Source: JAJPXI01 sp045595705
Lineage (GTDB): Bacteria; Bacillota; Clostridia; Oscillospirales; Oscillospiraceae
Reading direction: 5' to 3'
Length of the DNA: 6,296 nt
Assembly: GCA_045595705.1 (NCBI GenBank)
Contig: JAZOBA010000085.1
Span: 1-6,296, forward strand
The notes under the pieces were generated by a model. The model made no database searches and was not told where the DNA came from. It saw only the letters and a program-made list of their open reading frames with translations. The stretch's first letter is position 1. Every line of letters begins with the position of its first letter. Below are positions 1 to 4,896 of the stretch, in pieces. The translations under genes and the position numbers were made by a program.

Positions 1-803
1 GCGCTGATAACCTGGCGCAGGGTGGTGCCATACACCTTGGCATTGGGATACTTAACCATGACTTCAGCGATCATGCCCTTGAAGGATTCAATCTTGGAAG
101 ACAAGTCCTTGCCGCCGGCCTCGGGACCCTTGAAGCCCAGACACAGCTGGAAGTCTTCCTCGTTTCCAACCAGAACATCGGCCACGGAAGCGATCTGATG
201 GAATGCCTCGGACAGTTCTTCCTCGCGGCCCTTCCAGAAGGTAGCGCGATGGTTCAGGTCGAAGCTGACCAGAGTGCCGTACTTCTTGGCGGCCTTGGCA
301 ACCTCCAGACAGAACCGGGTGGTGGACTCACTCATGGCGGCGATCAAGCCGGAGATGTGCAAGATCATGACGCCTTCCTGACCGAAGATGCGATCCACGT
401 CGAACTCATCGATGGACAGGGTGCGGCCCACCTCGCCGGCGCGGTCATTCCACACACGGGGAGCACGCAGGCCGAAACCGGAATCGGCAATGTTGAACTG
501 ATGGCGATAGCCCCAAGGGCCGCCCTGCTCCACTTCAACACCCTCGTAATTGATATTGCGGGAGCGCAGATCGCTCTTGATAAACTGAGCAATGGGGCTG
601 CCCTTGACGAACTTGGTCATGGCAAGGCACTCCTTGCCCAGAGAAGAAGCCACATTCAGCACGTTGGTCTCGGCGCTGGTGGCCTGCATGTAAAAATGAT
701 TGCTGGTGTGAACAGCCATACGGTTGTCCGGAGTGATACGCACGCCCATGCTGGTGGGGCATGCGATGGCATAGCGGCAGTTGGTGCGGAGATTCAGTTC
801 CAT
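1..803 (-). CDS. kdgK: PfkB-family sugar kinase, probable 2-keto-3-deoxygluconate kinase (3' end outside window)
   Basis: The first 267 codons are present, read leftwards from ATG at 803-801, and the C-terminus lies beyond the left edge. The likely reaction is ATP-dependent phosphorylation of 2-keto-3-deoxygluconate to KDPG in the cytoplasm, feeding the Entner-Doudoroff aldolase after hexuronate breakdown. The PfkB/ribokinase fold is supported by the motif SFDLNHRATFW (residues 180-190), by VGNEEDF (212-218) and by the N-terminal stretch SAETNVLNVASSLG (43-56), which occupies the usual substrate-binding region. The catalytic GAGD-type motif would lie in the missing part. A ribosome binding site (AAGGAAT) sits shortly upstream and no better in-frame start was seen. 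The gene is divergent from an AraC-type regulator, with 164 bp between start codons. Codon use is strongly biased (CTG, ATC, AAG, GGC), suggesting good expression. PfkB membership is secure. The exact sugar is a family-resemblance call, and another aldose or ketose kinase is possible. Confidence 0.8.
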   Translation of the reverse strand, partial: MELNLRTNCRYAIACPTSMGVRITPDNRMAVHTSNHFYMQATSAETNVLNVASSLGKECLAMTKFVKGSPIAQFIKSDLRSRNINYEGVEVEQGGPWGYRHQFNIADSGFGLRAPRVWNDRAGEVGRTLSIDEFDVDRIFGQEGVMILHISGLIAAMSESTTRFCLEVAKAAKKYGTLVSFDLNHRATFWKGREEELSEAFHQIASVADVLVGNEEDFQLCLGFKGPEAGGKDLSSKIESFKGMIAEVMVKYPNAKVYGTTLRQVIS

Positions 804-853
804 GTTTAACATTCCTTTCCGTTTTTTACCGTTTGTATCTTTTTATTTGTTTG

Positions 854-882
854 ATTTTATTTTATAAAAACTTTATTTACAA
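854..882 (-). promoter_or_regulatory. Predicted promoter of the sugar kinase gene
   Basis: On the minus strand, TTGTAA (882-877) is followed after exactly 17 bases by TAAAAT (859-854). These match 4/6 of the -35 and 5/6 of the -10 consensus for the housekeeping sigma factor. Transcription would start near 847, giving a leader of about 44 bases before the ATG at 803. The -35 box lies inside the left arm of the inverted repeat at 875-917. Confidence 0.6.
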
Positions 883-917
883 TGGAATTGCATATTATGC
901 GAAAAATCATTGTAAAT
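875..917. repeat. Perfect 10-bp inverted repeat, candidate operator between divergent promoters
   Basis: ATTTACAATG at 875-884 is the exact reverse complement of CATTGTAAAT at 908-917, with 23 bases between the arms and 33 bases from arm centre to arm centre, about three helical turns. Each arm contains TTGTAA, and each TTGTAA is placed correctly as the -35 box of one of the two divergent promoters. A shorter palindrome, GCATA-T-TATGC (890-900), lies almost at the centre. The simplest reading is that a protein bound here, perhaps the neighbouring AraC-type regulator, controls both promoters. The arms could instead be only two copies of a good -35 context. Confidence 0.55.
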
Positions 918-938
918 CTGCGCATCTCATGATATGCT
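910..938 (+). promoter_or_regulatory. Predicted promoter of the cupin AraC regulator gene
   Basis: TTGTAA (910-915), 17 bases, then TATGCT (933-938). The -10 is preceded by TG one base upstream (930-931), an extended -10 that would compensate for its weak match. The predicted start near 945 leaves about 22 bases of leader before the ATG at 968. This argues against the upstream in-frame ATGs at 929 and 941, which would lie at or before the transcription start. Confidence 0.5.
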
Positions 939-967
939 TTATGAAAAACAGTGTAGTAGGTGAGCAA

Positions 968-1783
968 ATGCCCCATCTTTTTACTTATCGTGACGCCGAA
1001 TTATACAGTCACCACACGATAGATCTTCATCCCGACCCCGAGGATTTCACCATGCATGCCCATGAGTGGATGGAGATTTATTACTTCATTTCAGGCAGCG
1101 GAACCTATCTGGTGGAAGGAAATCAATACCCAATCCACCCCCATGACATTCTCATTCTCCGCCCGGCTGAAACGCACAAACTTAGTATTGACCCCAGCCA
1201 GCCCTACGAACGCATTGCCATCCATTTTTCCCCTTCTCTACTGGAAACACTTGACCCTGGCGGGCGCCTTTTGAAGCCCTTTCTGGACCGTCCGTTGGGG
1301 CGGCAGAACTACTACCCTGCCCAGTCCGACCCAAACGGACATTTGCGCAATGCGTTTTCCGACTTTACCTTCGAACGTGTACCCGACATTCGACTGAATC
1401 TGCTGGCACGGCTACTCCTCTTTCTGACTACCCTTTGCGGTGTCTGTGAGGAAACTTCCCACCATGTCCCGGCACAGGGCCTGCAAAGCACCCTTGTTGC
1501 CTATGTAAACGAGCACCTGTTTGAGCCCATTTCATTGCAGACGGTAGCCGATCACTTCTACCGCAGCCGCTCCCAAATCAGCCGCATCTTCCAGCAAGCC
1601 ACCGGGTCGCCCCTTTGGGAATATGTAACCATCAAGCGCCTTCTGGCAGCCCGCGCCATGATTCAACGGGGTGAAGCCGCCGGTGAAGCCTGTCTGGCCT
1701 GCGGTTTCTCCGATTACTCTTCCTTTTACCGTGCTTACCGCGCGCGGTTCCATCATTCTCCGCGGGAAGATGCACCACAATAA
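968..1783 (+). CDS. AraC-family transcriptional regulator with N-terminal cupin domain
   Basis: A 271-aa cytoplasmic DNA-binding regulator of the usual AraC/XylS length. Residues about 15-90 form a cupin-like sugar-sensing domain, with His30, His32 and Glu36 in the pattern HAHEWMEI and the strand-rich HPHDILILRPAETH following. Residues about 172-268 form the double helix-turn-helix domain: LQTVADHFYRSRSQISRIFQ for the first recognition helix and ACGFSDYSSFYRAYRARF for the second, the latter being a classic AraC signature. The ATG at 968 was chosen because AGGTGA lies just upstream and the predicted promoter is immediately before that; in-frame ATGs at 929 and 941 lack a convincing ribosome binding site. 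It is divergent from the sugar kinase and convergent with a second AraC-type gene, only 4 bases separating the stop codons. The effector is unknown. The kinase and its own promoter are the obvious targets. Confidence 0.9.
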   Translation: MPHLFTYRDAELYSHHTIDLHPDPEDFTMHAHEWMEIYYFISGSGTYLVEGNQYPIHPHDILILRPAETHKLSIDPSQPYERIAIHFSPSLLETLDPGGRLLKPFLDRPLGRQNYYPAQSDPNGHLRNAFSDFTFERVPDIRLNLLARLLLFLTTLCGVCEETSHHVPAQGLQSTLVAYVNEHLFEPISLQTVADHFYRSRSQISRIFQQATGSPLWEYVTIKRLLAARAMIQRGEAAGEACLACGFSDYSSFYRAYRARFHHSPREDAPQ

Positions 1784-1787
1784 AGAT

Positions 1788-3083
1788 TCAGAACTCCGGA
1801 CCGCTCTGTGGTTCGGAGTTTTCTTCTTCCTTGGGCCGTGTGCGCGGAAAGAGTGCATTTTCCTGACGGAATTGCTTTGGGGTCTTACCTACAAACTTCT
1901 TGAATATCTTGGTAAAGTAATTATCGTCCTGAATGCCGCAACGCTGGCTAACCACGGAAATGGACAACTTGGTGGTGTTCAGAAGATAAATCGCATACTC
2001 TACACGTTTCCTGTTTACATACTCGGTCAGCGTCATACCCAGTTCTTTTTTGAACAACGTGGACAGATAACTGGCATTGACATTCAATGCTTTGGCATTG
2101 GCCTTCAGACTGAGGTCACCGGTCAAATCAAATTCTACCCGGGAAATGACCTTCTGGATCAGCGGCGAATAGGTTTTCAACGAGTGTTTTTTTACCAGCA
2201 GGCAGTAACGATGAGCCATTTCCTGCCAGAACGCGGAAATGTCGTCCTGTCGCTTCAATTTTTCAATTCGCTTTGCAAATTCAGTAGACAGCCGGTCAAT
2301 ATACAGCGGGTGAACGCCGCCTTGTTCTGCCGCTTTGCGCAGCAGCGTATTCAGAATGATGGTGTAATTTTTGGTGTTTCGCATCATTTCCGGCGTGCGC
2401 TGTTCCAAATTGATCTGCGAGGTATGAGCCAGCATCAGCTCAGCCTTTCTGCTCTGCCCCTGCGATACCGCTTCGATCAGACGGTTTTCCGCATCGTAGC
2501 TGGATTCTACCAAGGAAATATCCTTCATCACATCACTGCTTTGCTGGCTTTCCGGTGCGGCGCTCTTGGGAATCCAGTGTTCCGGTACACCGGCCACAAT
2601 GGACTCGGTCGTAAATTGATCTTCACCCCACAGACGGTCTCCCAAGGCAGTAACGGCAGCAAACAGCAAAGACTCATCCTTCAGATAGATGACCTTCTGA
2701 TAATAGTTCTCAAGAATTGGGATCCAATCCTTATGCACTCCCGTGCGCTGGCAGAATCGCTCCAGCCACAAGTGGTCAATCTCTTCGTTGACGTAGGGCC
2801 CGATCAGAAGCACCCGGGCTTTCCCCTGTTCGTCAAAGTCCAGAAAAAAGGCCACATATTTGCAAAAGAATTCATCCGTAATGCGAAACAGAACGTTCTT
2901 CTTCAGCGTTCCATGAAGCCGCCGGTTCCAGTCCTGAAAGGCACCTTCTTCCACACCGAGCTGTCTGCGCAGTCCCATATCAGCATAAAACAGCAGATCC
3001 AGATCAGCCGGTTCGATCCGGACAGGTATACGCATATTCCGCAGTACGTCCTGAAAAAAGTTCAATTCATTATCCCGCAGCAT
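1788..3083 (-). CDS. YesN-like AraC-family transcriptional regulator
   Basis: A 431-aa protein with no signal peptide or membrane segment. Residues 1 to about 160 are a sensor-like region I cannot assign to a named domain. The middle part contains RNTKNYTIILNTLLRKAAE and GGVHPLYID, a stretch that recurs in YesN-like regulators beside glycoside hydrolase genes in Firmicutes. Residues about 305-406 are the AraC double helix-turn-helix: LKANAKALNVNASYLSTLFK and, in the second half, CGIQDDNYFTKIFKKFVGKTP. A charged tail of about 25 residues follows, and its last ten codons coincide with the terminator of the opposing gene. The ATG at 3083 has GAGGATAGGG just upstream. The gene is divergent from the GPH symporter, so it is the likely activator of the symporter and GH2 pair. 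The inducer is not visible from sequence. No receiver domain was seen, so this is not a two-component response regulator. Confidence 0.9.
   Translation of the reverse strand: MLRDNELNFFQDVLRNMRIPVRIEPADLDLLFYADMGLRRQLGVEEGAFQDWNRRLHGTLKKNVLFRITDEFFCKYVAFFLDFDEQGKARVLLIGPYVNEEIDHLWLERFCQRTGVHKDWIPILENYYQKVIYLKDESLLFAAVTALGDRLWGEDQFTTESIVAGVPEHWIPKSAAPESQQSSDVMKDISLVESSYDAENRLIEAVSQGQSRKAELMLAHTSQINLEQRTPEMMRNTKNYTIILNTLLRKAAEQGGVHPLYIDRLSTEFAKRIEKLKRQDDISAFWQEMAHRYCLLVKKHSLKTYSPLIQKVISRVEFDLTGDLSLKANAKALNVNASYLSTLFKKELGMTLTEYVNRKRVEYAIYLLNTTKLSISVVSQRCGIQDDNYFTKIFKKFVGKTPKQFRQENALFPRTRPKEEENSEPQSGPEF
1792..1828 (+). terminator. Rho-independent terminator of the cupin AraC gene, inside the opposing gene
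   Basis: AACTCCGGACC (1792-1802) pairs with GGTTCGGAGTT (1810-1820) across a 7-base loop. This is an 11-bp stem with one G-U pair, followed by TTCTTCTTCC and beginning 8 bases after the stop codon at 1783. On the plus strand it reads as a terminator with an imperfect U-tract. On the minus strand the same bases encode the last ten residues of the 431-aa regulator, and the downstream T-run there is poor, so it probably works mainly for the plus-strand gene. Confidence 0.65.
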
Positions 3084-3094
3084 ACCCTATCCTC

Positions 3095-3138
3095 ATTTCT
3101 GGATTTTCCTGGCTGAAAGTTCCTTTCAAACCAGAAAT
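3095..3138 (-). repeat. Nested inverted repeats in the leader of the YesN-like regulator
   Basis: ATTTCTGG (3095-3102) is the exact reverse complement of CCAGAAAT (3131-3138). Between them is a second exact pair, TGAAAG (3114-3119) and CTTTCA (3123-3128), with a 3-base loop. Both lie in the predicted transcribed leader of the minus-strand regulator, and the outer arm abuts its ribosome binding site (GAGGAT). An mRNA fold affecting translation or a protein-binding site are both possible. Confidence 0.4.
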
Positions 3139-3160
3139 TCTTTGTTTCTAATTCTTCAAT

Positions 3161-3189
3161 ATTATCGTATAATTATTTTAAAATTACAA
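3161..3189 (-). promoter_or_regulatory. Predicted promoter of the YesN-like regulator gene
   Basis: On the minus strand, TTGTAA (3189-3184), 17 bases, then GATAAT (3166-3161, 5/6 of the -10 consensus). The start would be near 3154, giving a leader of about 70 bases. The -35 box is the same hexamer as in the two promoters of the 804-967 region. Confidence 0.6.
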
Positions 3190-3229
3190 GAGGAAGTAAA
3201 AATTTTTCTATTTTATGCAAATATTTTAC

Positions 3230-3244
3230 TCACAGATTTTGTGA
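3230..3244. repeat. Short palindrome at the -35 position of the symporter promoter
   Basis: TCACA (3230-3234) and TGTGA (3240-3244) are exact reverse complements with 5 bases between them. The element covers the place where a -35 box would be expected for the -10 at 3254-3259. It may be a regulator site replacing the -35, but a 5-bp arm is short enough to arise by chance. Confidence 0.3.
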
Positions 3245-3253
3245 ACTTCTTGA

Positions 3254-3259
3254 TAAAAT
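3254..3259 (+). promoter_or_regulatory. Predicted -10 of the symporter/GH2 operon; no clear -35
   Basis: TAAAAT matches 5/6 of the -10 consensus. With a 17-base spacer the -35 position reads CACAGA, which is not a match, and 16- or 18-base spacers are no better. This is the pattern of an activator-dependent promoter, consistent with the divergent AraC-family gene next door. The predicted start is near 3266 and the leader about 65 bases. Confidence 0.45.
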
Positions 3260-3262
3260 AGG

Positions 3263-3281
3263 TGCGAAAAGCATTTTCGCA
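3263..3281. promoter_or_regulatory. Perfect 8-bp inverted repeat at the predicted symporter transcription start
   Basis: TGCGAAAA (3263-3270), GCA, TTTTCGCA (3274-3281). The arms are perfect and 3 bases apart, starting 3 bases after the predicted -10. In this position a bound protein would block initiation or escape, so a repressor operator is plausible. As RNA it would be a small hairpin at the 5' end of the transcript. It does not have the spacing or CG centre of a standard cre (CcpA) site. Confidence 0.5.
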
Positions 3282-3331
3282 ACATCCGTGCTTTCTCAAG
3301 GTACATTATTTTGAAAAGAGGGAATTGTAAA

Positions 3332-4807
3332 ATGGCAAAAAAACCTGTCCAACTGGACGCAAACGGTCACCGCAAGTTTGGCATGCGTGACTGTCTGGCC
3401 TACGCCGCCGGTGACCTCGGCTGTAACATGAGCTTCGCTCTGAAGAGCACCATGGCACTGTTCTGGACTCAGGTCATGGGCCTGAGCGCATGGTACTCCC
3501 TGCTGATCGTCATCCTGCAGGTTTGGGATGCAATCAACGACCCCCTGATCGGTTCCATCGTGGACTCCGATCGCCACCAGTACAAGCGCAACAAGTTCCT
3601 GCAGTACATCTGGGCCGGCTCCATCGGTCTGATCGTAGGCGGCGCTCTGTGCTTCATGCCCTTCCCCGCTGCTCCCACTTGGGCAAAGATCGTCATCTTC
3701 TTGGCCGGCTATGTGATTTGGGATGCTTTCTACACCGTAGCCAATGTCCCTTACGGCTCTCTGCTTTCCCTGATCTCCAACAACCCCGCTGACCGCGCTT
3801 CTCTGTCCGCATGGCGTTCCATCGGCTCCATGGTTGGCAATCTGCTGCCCATGGTCATCCTGCCCTTCCTGATCTACAACGAGGACGAATCCCTGAACGG
3901 CCCCATGGTCTTCGTCGCCGCTCTGGTTATGGGTGTGCTGGGCTTCATCTTCTTCCAGTTCATGACCAAGAACACTGAAGTGCGTGTTGAGACCAACATT
4001 ACTGTCGGCGAAGATCAGCCCAAGTTCAACGTCATCAAGGCTATGGGCAACTTCCTGCGCAACCGTCCCGCCGTGGGCGCTACTCTGGCTGCCATGGGTA
4101 TGTTCATCGGCATGCAGGCTGCTACCACCGCCGTCAACGTCACCTTCCAGATCTACTTCAAAAACGCTCAGATCTCCGGTATCGTCACCGCATTCTCCAT
4201 GATCCCCATTCTGGTCTTCACTCCCCTGGCCCGTAAAATGGTCACCAAGTACGGCAAGAAGGAGCTGTCCATTGTGGGCTCCATCTGCTACATCATCGGC
4301 GGCCTGTTCCTGTTTGCCGCTCCTCTGGGCCTCATCCCTGTCAGCGATGGCAATACCGGTCTGGACCTGATCGTCTACATTGTTGCTCAGTTGATCATGG
4401 CTCTGGGCATGGGCATCTACTCCACCGTTTCCTGGGCTATGATGGGCGACGCAATCGACTACAACGAGTGGAAAACCGGCAAGCGCGAGGAAGGCACTGT
4501 CTACTCCCTGCACTCCTTCTTCCGTAAGCTGGCTCAGGGCGTTGGCCCCGCTCTGGCTCTGACCATCATGCAGACTATGGGCTATGTCAACAACTCCAAG
4601 CCCAATGCCGCAGGCGAATTCACTGCCATCGACGTCACCCTGTTCTCCTGGGATTTCGCCGTACAGGTCCGTGGCCTGGTTGCCATTCTGTACATGATTG
4701 CCGGCGTGATGATGTTCATCGGTCTGGGTCTGGTTTACAACCTGGGTAAGAAGAAGCTGGCTCAGATGAACGAGGAACTGGAAGCTCGCCGCGCTGCTAC
4801 CAAGTAA
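3332..4807 (+). CDS. GPH-family (MelB-like) sugar:cation symporter
   Basis: A 491-aa integral membrane protein of the glycoside-pentoside-hexuronide:cation symporter family within the major facilitator superfamily, importing a glycoside with Na+ or H+ across the cytoplasmic membrane. About twelve hydrophobic segments are seen. Family marks are YAAGDLGCN (24-32), WDAINDPLIG (65-74), NVPYGSLLSLIS with PADRASLSAWRSIGS downstream, and GDAIDYNEWK (372-381). By alignment by eye, Asp66 and Asp70 correspond to the MelB cation-site Asp55 and Asp59, and Lys381 to MelB Lys377; the MelB sugar-binding Asp19 position appears to be Asn32, so substrate recognition probably differs. The start is ATG 3332, with AGAGGG 9 bases upstream; an in-frame TTG at 3311 is less likely. 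It is first in a probable operon with the GH2 gene, 89 bp apart. Codon bias is very strong, suggesting high expression. The substrate could be a glucuronide, galactoside or similar glycoside. Confidence 0.92.
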   Translation: MAKKPVQLDANGHRKFGMRDCLAYAAGDLGCNMSFALKSTMALFWTQVMGLSAWYSLLIVILQVWDAINDPLIGSIVDSDRHQYKRNKFLQYIWAGSIGLIVGGALCFMPFPAAPTWAKIVIFLAGYVIWDAFYTVANVPYGSLLSLISNNPADRASLSAWRSIGSMVGNLLPMVILPFLIYNEDESLNGPMVFVAALVMGVLGFIFFQFMTKNTEVRVETNITVGEDQPKFNVIKAMGNFLRNRPAVGATLAAMGMFIGMQAATTAVNVTFQIYFKNAQISGIVTAFSMIPILVFTPLARKMVTKYGKKELSIVGSICYIIGGLFLFAAPLGLIPVSDGNTGLDLIVYIVAQLIMALGMGIYSTVSWAMMGDAIDYNEWKTGKREEGTVYSLHSFFRKLAQGVGPALALTIMQTMGYVNNSKPNAAGEFTAIDVTLFSWDFAVQVRGLVAILYMIAGVMMFIGLGLVYNLGKKKLAQMNEELEARRAATK

Positions 4808-4842
4808 TTTGAGTTTGCTTCCATTTCAACTCTAAAACATAA

Positions 4843-4870
4843 GCGGCAGGCAGGAACACCTGCCTGCCGC
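4843..4870 (+). terminator. Intercistronic hairpin (terminator-like, weak U-tract)
   Basis: GCGGCAGGCAGG (4843-4854) and CCTGCCTGCCGC (4859-4870) form a perfect 12-bp GC-rich stem with an AACA loop, 35 bases after the symporter stop codon and 11 bases before the GH2 Shine-Dalgarno. It is followed only by CTTTGT and then AAAAC, so termination should be partial at most. It may reduce read-through into the GH2 gene or protect the 3' end of a processed symporter mRNA. Confidence 0.7.
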
Positions 4871-4881
4871 CTTTGTAAAAC

Positions 4882-4889
4882 AAGGAGGT
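4882..4889 (+). promoter_or_regulatory. Consensus Shine-Dalgarno that fixes a TTG start
   Basis: AAGGAGGT is a full-consensus ribosome binding site, with 8 bases from its GGAGG-T end to the TTG at 4897. No in-frame ATG lies near it, so the TTG is the start; the in-frame GTG at 4909 is 12 bases further and less well spaced. Confidence 0.85.
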
Positions 4890-4896
4890 AATTCCA

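Noticed and set aside
198..809. A 203-codon open frame on the plus strand, opposite the sugar kinase
   Set aside because: The minus strand carries unmistakable PfkB motifs; the plus-strand frame is a shadow.
819..834. CCGTTT repeated twice, 10 bases apart, in the kinase leader
   Set aside because: A 6-base direct repeat in low-complexity T-rich DNA; direct repeats are an AraC habit, but it lies downstream of the predicted start and is too short to claim.
898..905. TGCGAAAA shared with the palindrome arm at 3263-3270
   Set aside because: About one shared 8-mer is expected by chance between two intergenic regions of this size when both strands are compared, so this alone does not show a common regulator.
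761..967. N-terminal extension of the cupin AraC regulator to an ATG at 761, 929 or 941
   Set aside because: The extension to 761 runs back over the kinase start and AT-rich promoter DNA and gives a non-conserved, Phe/Tyr-rich peptide. The ATGs at 929 and 941 lack a good ribosome binding site and precede or meet the predicted transcription start.
1671..3116. A 481-codon open frame on the plus strand, opposite the YesN-like regulator
   Set aside because: It overlaps the end of one regulator and all of the other, has no ribosome binding site or domain, and the minus-strand frame has a clear AraC domain.
3084..3331. A CcpA cre site or riboswitch in the symporter/regulator intergenic region
   Set aside because: No stretch fits the cre pattern with its central CG and correct spacing, and no known riboswitch core was recognised.
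3296..4513. A 405-codon open frame on the minus strand, opposite the symporter
   Set aside because: Its His/Gln/Asp/Gly-rich product is the antisense shadow of hydrophobic membrane-protein codons. It has no supporting motif.
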